Source of the DNA: JADLCX01 sp964630785 | GTDB lineage: Bacteria > Planctomycetota > Phycisphaerae > Phycisphaerales > UBA1924 | Direction: 5' to 3' | Length of the DNA: 64,000 bases | Assembly: GCA_964630785.1 (NCBI GenBank) | Contig: CAZVZG010000006.1 | Span: 1-64,000, forward strand | In this document: positions 9,715 to 18,978 of the stretch, one piece after another | Position numbering within the stretch: the first letter of the stretch is position 1 | Layout of the letters: the number at the start of each line of letters is the position of its first letter | Translations under genes and position numbers: made by a program | Notes under the pieces: generated by a model | The model's input: the letters and a program-made list of their open reading frames with translations, nothing else | Databases searched by the model: none | What the model was told of the DNA's origin: nothing

Positions 9715-10338
9715 CTAGGCGGAGCGCTGGCGGCGGCGGCGCGCCCAGCCAGCGCCGAAGGCCGCGGGCAGGGCGATCAACCCGGACCAGGCTGCCGCCG
9801 GGAGCGGGACGGGCACGACCGTGGGGTTCGGATCGGGCCCGCTGTCACCGTTCGCGTGCGTGGTCGGCGAAGCGAAGCGATCGTTCGGATTGGTGGTGCC
9901 CGTGAATCCGTCTCCCGGAGCGCCCGGCCCGGTGGTTCCCAAAACACCCGGCTCGCCGAGATTCAGGATTGGGGGCACGTATGCGCCGGGCCACCGGATG
10001 ATGGCGAGGCTGAAACCGCCGTCGCCGTCAGCGCCCTGGCCGGCGTCGGTCGGCGTCGAGCTGGGCGGCAAATAGGGGCTCTGCGGATCGAAACCGTGGG
10101 TGTTGCCGGCGCTCATGCCGACCCGACCGCCGAAGTAATCAACCCCTGCCCAAACGGGCAAGGCGGTCTTGACGATGGGCGAAACGAAGCGGAACGCGGG
10201 CGAGAACGGCAGCGAAAAGCTGGTCCTCGTGTCGAGCCGGAGCGCATCGGCCTGGGCGATGGAAGCCATGGCGGCAAGGGCCAAGCCGCCGCAGAGCGAC
10301 ACGCGTGAAAACGAAATCTGGGCACGACCGGCGGGCAT
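9715..10338 (-). CDS. Secreted protein with VPLPA-type exosortase sorting tail (3)
   Basis: This 207-residue protein starts at ATG 10338 behind a GGGAGGGGG ribosome site. A signal peptide ends near ASIAQA-DA, and the C-terminus reads VPLPAAAWSGL, a hydrophobic stretch and ARRRRQR. The mature part is short and rich in Pro, Gly, Asn and Asp (for example in the LPPSSTPTDAGQGADGDGG region), suggesting an extended surface polypeptide rather than an enzyme. I know no family for the body. The gene has its own terminator at 9659-9682 and is divergent from the plus-strand gene at 10911. Confidence 0.82.
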   Translation of the reverse strand: MPAGRAQISFSRVSLCGGLALAAMASIAQADALRLDTRTSFSLPFSPAFRFVSPIVKTALPVWAGVDYFGGRVGMSAGNTHGFDPQSPYLPPSSTPTDAGQGADGDGGFSLAIIRWPGAYVPPILNLGEPGVLGTTGPGAPGDGFTGTTNPNDRFASPTTHANGDSGPDPNPTVVPVPLPAAAWSGLIALPAAFGAGWARRRRQRSA

Positions 10339-10910
10339 GTGGGATTCCCCCTCCCAATCTTGGACAACAGATGAGCAGCCTCCGCGACACAGGGCGAAGG
10401 CCTACCCCAATAGAATACGGATCGTGCCCAAAACGCAAGGGGAAACACGCCGGTTTGTTGAAGTTTGGGAGCATGAAAGCGGCCGGTCCGAGAAATCGGA
10501 CGCCGGGGTCCATCGAGGGGGAATGATGGGACGTTGGCTCAATGCCTGAGTTCCACGCGATCGGCTCGCTCGGAGTTCAGATCCGCTGGAATGGACATCT
10601 GTCCGGGTGAATTGCGTCAAAATCTGCACGAATCTCGGATTCGGGCTAGGCGCGCGAGTCGGAACCCGTTACGCTGTTTGACGACGCGGCGCGCGGCCCG
10701 AAACCGGCAGCGAAGAGGCGTCAAATCGGGCGGCCGAACGTCGCCATATGTTCGGCCACCGCTAGGGTAGCGGACTTGGATCTCGACAAGGCGGTAGGAG
10801 CCCATCGGGCGAGCAATCGGTCGCCTTTGAGGCGAACCCGCCGGTAGTTTCAGGTGACTTTAGAGACCTTTTTCACGGCTGCGATGACCGGCCGAATGGA
10901 GTTGGATCAC
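10339..10910. other. Divergent intergenic region with two adjacent hairpins
   Basis: These 572 bases separate the minus-strand VPLPA gene 3 from the plus-strand gene 4 and should hold both promoters. I find no convincing coding sequence. Two hairpins lie side by side: GGCCGAAC (10732-10739) with GTTCGGCC (10750-10757), and CCGCTA (10759-10764) with TAGCGG (10768-10773). Neither has a T tract, so they are more likely operator or RNA elements than terminators. Confidence 0.45.
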
Positions 10911-11579
10911 ATGCGTAAGGCGACACTGGGACTACTCGCCGCGGCCGGCACGGCCGCGATCGTCGGTTCGGCTCAGGCGAACTCCATCGTCAACGGCGAC
11001 TTTGAGGCGGGCAACACGGGGTTCACTTCTGCGTATCTCTACGTGCCGCCGGCGAGCATCTACGACCCGGCGCGGTACTCGATCGTGCAGTTCGACACGA
11101 TCCACTCCTCTTGGGTGGACTTCGCGGACCACACCACGGGCGACGGGAACGTCGGACACTACATGATCGTCAACGGGACCGACGCGGGCCTCGGCCCGAC
11201 GTGGGCCCAGGACCAATCGCTCAGTGTGGGCAGGTATGAGCTTTCCGGTTGGTTTGCCAGCCTGTTCCCCGATGCACCCGCGTCGCTGCAGTTCCGCGTG
11301 GTGGATGGCAACGGCTCAACCATCAGCCCAACGTTCACCGCCCCGCTGCCCCCGGGTGTGTGGGCCCAGCGGTCGTTCACGTTCGATGTTACGGCAGCGG
11401 GGACGTACAGCGTCCAGATCTGGGACACCAACGACGCGTTCTCGGGCAACGACTACGCGATCGACGACATCAACCTGACAGTGGTCCCGCTGCCCGCGGC
11501 CGCGTGGGCGGGGCTCACGGGTGGGCTCGGCGTGTTCGGGCTCACGCGGGTCCGCCGTCGCCGGCTCCTCAGGGCGTGA
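10911..11579 (+). CDS. Secreted protein with VPLPA-type exosortase sorting tail (4)
   Basis: This 222-residue protein starts at ATG 10911, with GGAG about 10 bases upstream. A signal peptide ends at GSAQA-NS. The mature protein begins with IVNGDFEAGNTGF, the opening typical of PEP-CTERM-linked jelly-roll domains that resemble carbohydrate-binding modules (NGDFE...). It continues with a beta-rich body (AQRSFTFDVTAAGTYSVQIW) and ends with VPLPAAAWAGL, a hydrophobic stretch and RVRRRRLLR. A binding role in the extracellular glycan is plausible but inferred. Terminator 11647-11674 follows. Confidence 0.88.
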   Translation: MRKATLGLLAAAGTAAIVGSAQANSIVNGDFEAGNTGFTSAYLYVPPASIYDPARYSIVQFDTIHSSWVDFADHTTGDGNVGHYMIVNGTDAGLGPTWAQDQSLSVGRYELSGWFASLFPDAPASLQFRVVDGNGSTISPTFTAPLPPGVWAQRSFTFDVTAAGTYSVQIWDTNDAFSGNDYAIDDINLTVVPLPAAAWAGLTGGLGVFGLTRVRRRRLLRA

Positions 11580-11646
11580 TCGCGCCTTCGGTGCGGGCTC
11601 CTGATCGGGAGTGCCGCATGCTCTGCAACTGCAACTCTCCTGCACC

Positions 11647-11674
11647 AAAGCGCCGGACGTCGTCCGGCGCTTTT
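11647..11674 (+). terminator. Rho-independent terminator of VPLPA gene 4
   Basis: The stem AAAGCGCCGGAC/GTCCGGCGC(TTT) has a 3-base loop and ends in TTTT. It lies about 70 bases after the stop codon at 11579. Confidence 0.92.
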
Positions 11675-11996
11675 CGTTGATGATCACGGCGTGAGCCGCA
11701 GTCCAATCTGGGGTGGCGGGCTTTCTCGCCTCCCTGATTTGGGGATTTGACTCGGCTCCAGACTCCCCACCCGAACTGGGAGCGGGAATCAGAATTGAAC
11801 AAAATAGGGGATTGTGTTTCCGGACGCTCCGTGTATCGTGATGATGCACAGATACGATCGCCGGGTCGCGCTTCGATGCCGAAAGGGACGAAACGCGGGC
11901 GAGCAGAATGTGCAGGTGTCCGGTCCGAGACGACCTTCATTCCATCAACGGGCGCCGCGGCGCTCAGGCAAGTCGGAAGGACGGAGGCTTAGACCT
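11675..11996. other. Intergenic region before VPLPA gene 5
   Basis: This roughly 320-base stretch is moderately AT-rich around 11795-11815 and presumably contains the plus-strand promoter of the gene at 11997. A TATCGT hexamer near 11835 with TTGTGT 16 bases upstream is a weak candidate only. The open frame upstream of 11997 has no signal peptide logic and is not counted as coding. Confidence 0.35.
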
Positions 11997-12737
11997 ATGA
12001 GACGGACGAACTGGGCCGCGGCGATGCTCGTGCTCGCGGCGGCGGGAAGCGCACAGGCGGCATACACGACGTTCGGATCGAGCGGCGAACCAAGCTTGTA
12101 TTCGATTTTCGTGACCGAGTACGGCGCCGCGGGCTCGAGCCAGGCGATGTTTGAGGGCATGCCCGCAGCGTCGCACACGTTCGGCGCGTACACGTTCACG
12201 CGCGTGAACGACAGCGGCGGCGGCACGCCGACGAACATCCACTCGCTGGTTTGGCCGAGCACTAACGACGATCGCTTCATGGACGGCACCACGGACGTGA
12301 CGTTCACGGTGAAATACGCCGGCAACTCGAACACGCTGGGCTGGGCCGACCAGACGGGCGGAGTCACGGCGATCGGGGCTGGAAACTTCACGACGATCCT
12401 CGGCGACACCACGCCGGGTGCCTCGACCACGGTCACGCTCAGCTCCGACTTTCAGCTCGCGCTGCGGAGCAGCGGAACGTACTGGGGTTCGAACACGGGC
12501 ACGAACTCGGATTCCAGCGACCACCTCATGACTTGGTTCGTCACCGGCGCGGGCCGCACGTTCTTCGTCATTGGATGGGAGGACCTCCCCATCGGTGGCG
12601 GCTCAGACCGCGACTACAACGACTGGGTCGGCGAGCTTCAGGTGGTCCCGCTCCCCGCGGGCGCCTGGGCCGGGATCTCGGCTCTGGTCGGCGTGGCGGG
12701 GCTGGGCTACATCCGCCGCCGTCGCATGAACGCTTGA
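11997..12737 (+). CDS. Secreted protein with VPLPA-type exosortase sorting tail (5), DUF4114-like
   Basis: This 246-residue protein starts at ATG 11997 with GGAGG upstream and has a signal peptide ending at GSAQA-AY. Near residue 200 it contains WEDLPIGGGSDRDYNDWV. The S-D-R-D-Y-N-D pattern is the hallmark of the DUF4114 domain, a likely calcium-binding module found in surface proteins. The tail is VPLPAGAWAGI, a hydrophobic stretch and RRRRMN. The role is unknown beyond probable surface display through exosortase. A hairpin terminator follows at 12781. Confidence 0.9.
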   Translation: MRRTNWAAAMLVLAAAGSAQAAYTTFGSSGEPSLYSIFVTEYGAAGSSQAMFEGMPAASHTFGAYTFTRVNDSGGGTPTNIHSLVWPSTNDDRFMDGTTDVTFTVKYAGNSNTLGWADQTGGVTAIGAGNFTTILGDTTPGASTTVTLSSDFQLALRSSGTYWGSNTGTNSDSSDHLMTWFVTGAGRTFFVIGWEDLPIGGGSDRDYNDWVGELQVVPLPAGAWAGISALVGVAGLGYIRRRRMNA

Positions 12738-12780
12738 TCTGGACGAGCGTTCGCTGGATCCAGAACAACTCAAAACGAGC

Positions 12781-12807
12781 AAGGGCCGCCTCGGTGAGGC
12801 GGCCCTT
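12781..12807. terminator. Bidirectional terminator hairpin between convergent genes
   Basis: AAGGGCCGCCTC pairs perfectly with GAGGCGGCCCTT over a 3-base loop. It lies between the stop of VPLPA gene 5 on the plus strand and the end of the long minus-strand polysaccharide operon, and probably serves both. T tracts on either side are short. Confidence 0.75.
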
Positions 12808-12829
12808 GTGCTTGTCTGGATAGCCGAGA

Positions 12830-15800
12830 TCAACCGCCGGCGAGTCGGGCGCGGGTGGCGTCGAGTTGCTGCTTGCGTTCGGGAGAGATGACGGCGCCCG
12901 CGGCAAGGGCCTTGTCGGCGGTGTCGATTAGTTTTCTCGCCTCGGCCTTGTCGGCGGAACTCCCGACGGAGAGCAGGTCGGCCAGGCCGATGGCGGAGGT
13001 GATGGATCGGGCATCGAGTTCGATGGACTTGCGGTAGGCGGCCATGGCCGCGGCGCGGTCGCCCAGGGCGGCGTTGATGGCACCGAGCGAGTCGTAGAAG
13101 GGGCCGACTTGGTTGACGGTGATGGCCTCGTCGATGAGTGACTTGGCGCGCTGCAGGCCGTCTTTGGTGCCCGCGCTCGCGGCCTGAGAGTAGATGGCGA
13201 AGGCGAGGTTGTTTTTGACAACGGCGAGGTTGCCGGCCGGCACGCTGGCGCCGGCCCGGAGGGCGCTCTCGTAGCAGGAGATGGCCGCGGGGAGGTTGCC
13301 GAGGTTCTCGGCGAGGATGCCCATGCCGGAGGAGGACCGGAAGTCGGCGGCCTTGAGCGAGAGGAACTCTTCGAGGGTGCGGGCGGCGTCTTTGCGGGCG
13401 GCTGCGCTCCCGGACGGGTCTTGAGCAGCGGCGCGGTTGTCGGCGAGCTTGAGCTGGGCCTCGGCGAGCAGGGCCAAGATCGCGGGTTGCTTCGGCTCGG
13501 CTTCGGCGGCCTGACGGGCCAGGGCCACGGCCTCGGCGGGGTCGGCGGCGGAGTCGAGCAGGCGGGAGGCGAGCCCCACGAGCGCGGAGGCGGACTTGGG
13601 GTCTTTGGCGACAGCCTGACGCGCGGCGGCGATCGCGCCGGGGGTGTCGCCCGAAGCGTCGAGCAGCGCGGCCTTGGCCTCGAAGACGCGGGCGGTGGCG
13701 TCACTCGATGCGAGCGTATCGAGGATGGCGGTGGCCCGATGGAGCAGGTCGGCGCGGACGGCGGCTTTGGCGTCGGCCTTGACCTCGGGGAGGCGGTCGG
13801 CGAGGCGGGCCCAAGCGCCGGCGATCGCGAACTGCTCTTCGGGGTCGTCGGGCTTGGCGGCGGCGGCGACCAGTTCGATCCAGCGTTGGGCCTCGTCGGC
13901 CGGCGTGACCACCCCGGCGGCGACGAGCAGGACGATGTCCTTGCGGACGGCGCGCGTGTCGAGGTATGGGCGCAGGAGCGCGAGCGCACCGGCGTTGTCC
14001 TTCATCGCGGCCTGGGCGCGGGCGCGGAGGTTGAGCAGGGCGAAGCCGAAGCGGTCGGACTCTGCGATCGGCGTCGGGAGGCGGTAAGACGCGACGGCGT
14101 CGAGGGCAGCTCGCGAGTTGCCCGAGCCGAGTTCGGACTCGGCGACGGCCATGTCGGCCTCTTTGGAGCGGCCGAGCGCCCGCCAAGCGAGCGCGGCGGC
14201 GCGGGCTTGCTTCCAATCACCGATGGTCGCGAAGACGCGGGTGGCTTGTTCCTGGAGTTTGGCGTCGGAAGGGAAGCGGTTGATGGCTCGCCCGAGGACC
14301 TCGGCGGCCTTGTCGAGACGGGGCGGCTTGAGGTCCAGGAGGCGACGGGCGACGAAGAGCTGGGTGGTGGCGTCGTCGTAGCACTTTTCGGAGAGTTGGA
14401 CGAGGGCGCCGGTGTCGTCGAGTTGGCCGCCCTGGCGGGCCTTCTGCACGGCCCGGGGGGCGGCGGCCCGCGCTTGGCCGCCGGGGATCTTTTCGAGGGC
14501 GTCGGCGAGCGGGATGAGGTTGACGGACGCCTCGGGTTGCCTCGCGAGTTTGACCTGTTCGAGCATCACGGCGAGTTGCGGGTCGCCCGGGAGTTTGGCG
14601 AGGCCGGCCGCCGCGGCGGCCTCGGCCTGGTCGAGGTTGCCCTTGTCGAGATTGAACCGGGCGAGGGCGATCCAGGTACGGGCCTCGTCGGGGGCGAGTT
14701 CGGTGGCGTGGGTGAGGTCGCGGAGGGCTCCGGCATCGTCGCCGGCGGCGGCGGCGAGGCCGCCGAGCACGAGCGAGCGGGTGACGGGGGAGATCTCGGG
14801 CTGGTCGAGCTTCTTGATTGCGCGGGCGGCGTCGGCCTGGTCGCCGAGGCTGCGGAGGCCGTTGGCGGCGGCGAAGAGGGCGTCGACGTTGTCCGTGGGC
14901 TGATCGACGATCTGGAGGTAGGCCTCGATGGCCTCGCGGTCGCGGCGCTGCGAGGTAAGCAGGCCGGCGCGGCGGACGAGCAGGTCGACCGGGGCGGGGC
15001 TGCTCGTGCCGATCAGGCTGTCGATGGCGCGCAGGGCGGCGTCGGAGTTGGCGGGGCTCAGGGCCGAGAGTCGATCGACGGCCAGCAGGCGATCGTCACG
15101 ATCGGCGGTCTGGTCGAGCGCGAGCCTGGCGAGCAGGTCGGCGGCGTCGGCGGTCCGGTGCAGGTCGCGGAGCAAGTCGGCCTGGCGGAAGATGTAGGGC
15201 GCGCGGTTGGGCGCGACGGCCGCGGCGGCGGTGAGCTGCTCGAGCGCGCCGGCGGGGTCTGGGGAGATGTTCCGACCCGGGTCGCTCATCAGGTAGGCGC
15301 CGACGAGCACGTCGCGGAACTGCAGCCGCGCCGGGGCCTCGATGATCAGGGCCCGCAGCAGCGCGATGGCCTCGTCGCGGTTGCGAGCGGTCGGCTCGCC
15401 GTGAAGCAGGGCTCTGGCTCTCGCAAAGCGCACGTCGGCGGTCGGGGCATCGGCGTCGGAGCCGCCGAGCTCGGTGACTCGGGCGATGACCTGCTCGAGC
15501 AGCGCGGGGTCGGCCTCGACGGCGTTGGAGCGCAGCATCGCGATGTGGGCGGGGAGCGACTGGGGGAAGTCGGCGAGGAGTTTCCTCCACAGCTCGGGCG
15601 CCTTGGGATCGTGGATGGCGTCGTAGAAGCGGGCGCGGGCGGTGGAGAGGCCGGCCAGGTCGTCCGGCCTGGCGACGGCGACGGCATCGTCCACCAGTTT
15701 GATCGCCTCGGCGCGCCGGCCGGTGGAATCCATGAGCATTGCGCGGGAGATGAGCGTGCCGGCGTCGCCCGCGCCGGCCGCGCCGGCGGACGCGGCGAGC

Positions 15801-17569
15801 AGACGGTCTTCGTACTTCAGGCCGGTTCGCACGCAGGCGGAGGCGAGGCGTCGGGCCAGGTCGGGCACGAGCGTGTCGGGCTTGGCGATGGCGGCCTCGA
15901 TCGCCGCGACGGCCTCGGGTCGGCGGCCGAGCTCGCAGAGCAGGATGACCTTCGGGGGGAGGAACAGGCGGTAGGCGAGGGTCGCGAGCTGCGGAGAGGC
16001 CGCGGAGAGGTTGGCGCTGATCTTGTCGAGTTGCTTGAGCACCTCGGCGGGTTTGGCGGGCAGTCTGCCGGCCTCAATGAGGGCGGCCTTGGCGCGGAGC
16101 AGGACGAGGCTGGCGGCCGCGCTGGAACTGGACTTGCGGGTGGCGAGCTCGGCGGCGTCTTTGGCGGGTTCGAGTTGCGCCGGTTCGCCTGCGTCGAGAA
16201 GAGTCTCGGCGATGCGGACCTGGGGCGCGGCCCAGCCCTCGGCGGCGGGAGACTTGTAGACGTCGGCCCAGGCCGTGCGTGCCTCGTCAGCGCGCGAAAG
16301 GGCGGCGAGAACCTCGCCGCGGAAGTAATCGAACACGGGCTCGGCGGGGTTGTCCTTCTCGGCGGACTCGATGAGCGCGAGCGAGGCGGCGCGGTCAGGG
16401 GTTTCGAGCACGGCCGTGAGGAGTTTGCTCCAGGTGCGTGCGAGGTAGCTGCGATCGTCGGCCTTGAGGAGTTTGAGGATGTCGGCGGCCCGGTCGGGCT
16501 TGCCGAGGTCGCGTTCGGAGAGGGCGAGGAAGCCGAGGGTTTCGGGGTTGACCTTGCTCAGGTCGGCGCCGTCGGGCGCGAACTCTGCGACGACCTCTCC
16601 GGGCATCGCGGCCTGCCAGGCTCGACGCGCGAAGAGGCGGCGGGCGTCGGGATCGTGCAGGCGCTCGGCGGAGTCTTTGAGCACGCGCAGGGCGTGGGTG
16701 CGCAGGTTGCGCTGGTCGAAGGTCGCCATCAACTGGGCGGCGAACTGCGGTTCGGTGTAGGCCGCGTCGGCGACGCGATCGCAGGCGCCCGGGTTCTTGG
16801 GGTCGTACGCAAGACCGGCCGCTTTGCACACGGCCTTGACGAACTCTTCGGTGTTGGTGTCGGCGCCCGTTCCCGTGCGGACCATCGCGCGGAGAAAGCC
16901 CAGTTGTGCGCTGCCGGGGTGGGCCGCGACGAGTTCGTCGGCGAGCTTGACGGCGTCGTCCTTGTGCTCCGCGGCGATGAGCGCCGAGCAGCGGAGAAAG
17001 GCCGCGTCGTAATCCCCCGGGCGCAGCTCGACGAGCCGCTTGGAGAGTTGGTCGAGCGAGTCGCCCAGGTCCTTGCTCGCGAGTCGAGCGAACACCTCCT
17101 CGCGGATAACGTCGGCGTCCTCGGGTTTGGCGTCGGCGAGGTTCTTGGGGCGCAGGCGAGCGGCCAGGGCCTTGGCCTCGGGGAACTGGCCGACGGTGTT
17201 GTAAAGCTTGAGAAGTTTGCGGGCGGTCTTGGCGTCGGCTTCGTCGAGCGCGAGGGCCCGGGAGTAGCCGAGGATGGCCTGCATGATGTGCTGGCCCCGC
17301 GGCTCTTCCACGCGCTCGCGGGCCTCGGCGAAAGCGAGCCAGGCCTCGCGGTCGTCGGGCTTCTGCCGGAGCATCCGGGAGAGGTTGTCGATCGTGCCGA
17401 AGTCGTCGTGCCTTTGGAATGCGGCCATTCCATCGGCACGCCATGTGTGGATTCGACGCTCGCGCTGCCAGGACCGAACGCCGACGAACGCGACCGCTCC
17501 GCCGATGATGACAACACCGACGACGGCGAGGAGCAGCAGCCGCCGGGCCGCCGTGGGCTTGAGTCTCAT
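12830..17569 (-). CDS. Very large membrane-anchored TPR protein
   Basis: This 1579-residue protein has one N-terminal membrane segment (about residues 11-30, LLLLAVVGVVIIGGAVAFVG) and is otherwise built of tetratricopeptide-type helical repeats rich in Ala, Leu, Asp and Lys. Recognisable TPR fragments include AAMAAYRKSIELDARS near the C-terminus and ALLDASGDTPGAIAAARQA. TPR proteins scaffold protein complexes; in some exosortase/polysaccharide loci (PrsT) a TPR lipoprotein has this place, but here there is no lipobox. It is the last gene of the run, and its ATG overlaps the stop of the sugar transferase by 4 bases. The repeat count and topology are estimates. Confidence 0.85.
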   Translation of the reverse strand: MRLKPTAARRLLLLAVVGVVIIGGAVAFVGVRSWQRERRIHTWRADGMAAFQRHDDFGTIDNLSRMLRQKPDDREAWLAFAEARERVEEPRGQHIMQAILGYSRALALDEADAKTARKLLKLYNTVGQFPEAKALAARLRPKNLADAKPEDADVIREEVFARLASKDLGDSLDQLSKRLVELRPGDYDAAFLRCSALIAAEHKDDAVKLADELVAAHPGSAQLGFLRAMVRTGTGADTNTEEFVKAVCKAAGLAYDPKNPGACDRVADAAYTEPQFAAQLMATFDQRNLRTHALRVLKDSAERLHDPDARRLFARRAWQAAMPGEVVAEFAPDGADLSKVNPETLGFLALSERDLGKPDRAADILKLLKADDRSYLARTWSKLLTAVLETPDRAASLALIESAEKDNPAEPVFDYFRGEVLAALSRADEARTAWADVYKSPAAEGWAAPQVRIAETLLDAGEPAQLEPAKDAAELATRKSSSSAAASLVLLRAKAALIEAGRLPAKPAEVLKQLDKISANLSAASPQLATLAYRLFLPPKVILLCELGRRPEAVAAIEAAIAKPDTLVPDLARRLASACVRTGLKYEDRLLAASAGAAGAGDAGTLISRAMLMDSTGRRAEAIKLVDDAVAVARPDDLAGLSTARARFYDAIHDPKAPELWRKLLADFPQSLPAHIAMLRSNAVEADPALLEQVIARVTELGGSDADAPTADVRFARARALLHGEPTARNRDEAIALLRALIIEAPARLQFRDVLVGAYLMSDPGRNISPDPAGALEQLTAAAAVAPNRAPYIFRQADLLRDLHRTADAADLLARLALDQTADRDDRLLAVDRLSALSPANSDAALRAIDSLIGTSSPAPVDLLVRRAGLLTSQRRDREAIEAYLQIVDQPTDNVDALFAAANGLRSLGDQADAARAIKKLDQPEISPVTRSLVLGGLAAAAGDDAGALRDLTHATELAPDEARTWIALARFNLDKGNLDQAEAAAAAGLAKLPGDPQLAVMLEQVKLARQPEASVNLIPLADALEKIPGGQARAAAPRAVQKARQGGQLDDTGALVQLSEKCYDDATTQLFVARRLLDLKPPRLDKAAEVLGRAINRFPSDAKLQEQATRVFATIGDWKQARAAALAWRALGRSKEADMAVAESELGSGNSRAALDAVASYRLPTPIAESDRFGFALLNLRARAQAAMKDNAGALALLRPYLDTRAVRKDIVLLVAAGVVTPADEAQRWIELVAAAAKPDDPEEQFAIAGAWARLADRLPEVKADAKAAVRADLLHRATAILDTLASSDATARVFEAKAALLDASGDTPGAIAAARQAVAKDPKSASALVGLASRLLDSAADPAEAVALARQAAEAEPKQPAILALLAEAQLKLADNRAAAQDPSGSAAARKDAARTLEEFLSLKAADFRSSSGMGILAENLGNLPAAISCYESALRAGASVPAGNLAVVKNNLAFAIYSQAASAGTKDGLQRAKSLIDEAITVNQVGPFYDSLGAINAALGDRAAAMAAYRKSIELDARSITSAIGLADLLSVGSSADKAEARKLIDTADKALAAGAVISPERKQQLDATRARLAGG

Positions 17570-18969
17570 GAACGGGTGACCTTCTTTAGCACCAGGAACA
17601 CGGTCCGCCAGATGATCCAGAGGTCGAGCAGGAACGATTCTCGCTCAACATACTCGACATCGTACTTGATCCACTCCTGGAAGTCCGCGCCCTCGGCGCG
17701 GGTGCGCCGGATCTGCCAGAGGCCGGTGACGCCGGGACGAACGCTCAGCCTGGCCTCGCGCCACGCGGGGCAGAACTGGTTTTCCTTGAACGGGCTTGGG
17801 CGCGGGCCGACGACCGACATGTCGCCGATGAGGACGTTGAGAAACTGAGGGAGCTCGTCGATCTGGAAGTCGCGGAGCACGCGGCCCACGCGGGTGAGGC
17901 GGGGGTCGTCGGGGATGAAGAACTGCGGACCATCGGCCTTGTTCTCGGCGACGAGGCGCGACTTCATGGCCTCGGCGTCGCGACGCATTGAGCGGAACTT
18001 GAGACATCCAAACGGGCGCCCCCCGATGGTTTCCCGTTTGTGGCTGAAGAAGACCGGGCCGCGGTCCTCGGCGAAGATGAGCAGGGCGATGAGTGGGTAG
18101 ATCGGGAGCGTGAGGATGAGCACGGCGAGTGAGAAAAGGATGTCGAACGCCCGCTTGAACGGGCGTTTGGCGATGGTGGGCGTCTGAGCACGGGCGAGCG
18201 ATTCGCTCACGGGCTCGAGCCGTAACCACTCGACGGGCGTCGGCGTGGGGCGGCTCGCGGGGTCGTCCCAGAGCACGGCCGGCCCGATCGCTGCCCCGCC
18301 GGCGGGCAGCTCGCGCCCGGACCCGATCCAAAGCGGCCCCCGGGCGGTCGCGGCGGTCGGCACGCCGTTCCGCGACGCGCTGTTGGACGCCCAGACCTGA
18401 TCACCGATGGAACGGATGCCGTCGATCGCGGCGTCGGGCCGCCTCCATCGACGGACGATCTCGCGGATGAAGTGGGTGACATGCTCATCAGAGGACACGT
18501 CAAACAAGCGGCCTCGCAGGCGGGTGGCGTAGCGATTCCGCGGGCGGATGGCCTTGCGGAGGCGGGTCCAGCCGGTGGCGGCGTCGGGGGCCGCCTGCCA
18601 GATCCGGGCGACTTCGGAGTCGGTGGTGAGGCCGACGCGGGCGTTGCGGGCGCGGGTGCCCTCGTAGAGCCGCTCGATCGCGACGAACCGGCCGGCGGCG
18701 TCGGATTTGACCCGCTCGGTGTATTCACCGGCCCGTGGGTCGGTGATGCGGACCATCATCAGGTCGGGCGAGAGCCACGAGAACGTGTCGAGGAGCGGTG
18801 CTGGCCGGAAGATCGTGAGGATGGCCGCGTCGACCAGCAGATACATCTCGGCGTGCGGCACGATGGCCGAGGGCTCGCCGGGTCGCACAACCTGCACGCC
18901 GCGGGAGGCCCAGAAACGGTCGTGAAGTTCGGACGGCGACAGGCCCCAGATGGTGGCGACGGTGGTCAC
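17566..18969 (-). CDS. Polyprenyl-phosphate sugar-1-phosphate transferase (initiating)
   Basis: The C-terminal 200 residues form a bacterial sugar transferase domain: the opening membrane helix AFDILFSLAVLILTLPIYPL, then KFRSMRRDAE, DELPQFLNVLIGDMSVVGPRP and PGVTGLWQI. This enzyme loads the first sugar phosphate onto undecaprenyl phosphate and so starts the repeat unit. In WbaP/WcaJ relatives the N-terminus is a set of membrane helices; here about 270 residues of mostly soluble, unassigned sequence replace them, so it may be a fusion or regulatory domain. The start is GTG 18969. It follows the Wzz/kinase gene by 9 bases and overlaps the TPR gene by 4. Confidence 0.92.
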   Translation of the reverse strand: MTTVATIWGLSPSELHDRFWASRGVQVVRPGEPSAIVPHAEMYLLVDAAILTIFRPAPLLDTFSWLSPDLMMVRITDPRAGEYTERVKSDAAGRFVAIERLYEGTRARNARVGLTTDSEVARIWQAAPDAATGWTRLRKAIRPRNRYATRLRGRLFDVSSDEHVTHFIREIVRRWRRPDAAIDGIRSIGDQVWASNSASRNGVPTAATARGPLWIGSGRELPAGGAAIGPAVLWDDPASRPTPTPVEWLRLEPVSESLARAQTPTIAKRPFKRAFDILFSLAVLILTLPIYPLIALLIFAEDRGPVFFSHKRETIGGRPFGCLKFRSMRRDAEAMKSRLVAENKADGPQFFIPDDPRLTRVGRVLRDFQIDELPQFLNVLIGDMSVVGPRPSPFKENQFCPAWREARLSVRPGVTGLWQIRRTRAEGADFQEWIKYDVEYVERESFLLDLWIIWRTVFLVLKKVTRS

Positions 18970-18978
18970 GGGCGGGGT

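Noticed and set aside
13421..17848. A 1475-codon open frame on the plus strand opposite the TPR gene.
   Set aside because: Its composition is the mirror of Ala/Leu-rich TPR codons in GC-rich DNA (Gly/Val/Glu repeats), it has no domain logic, and the TPR protein on the other strand has a clear membrane anchor, coupling to its neighbour and repeat structure.
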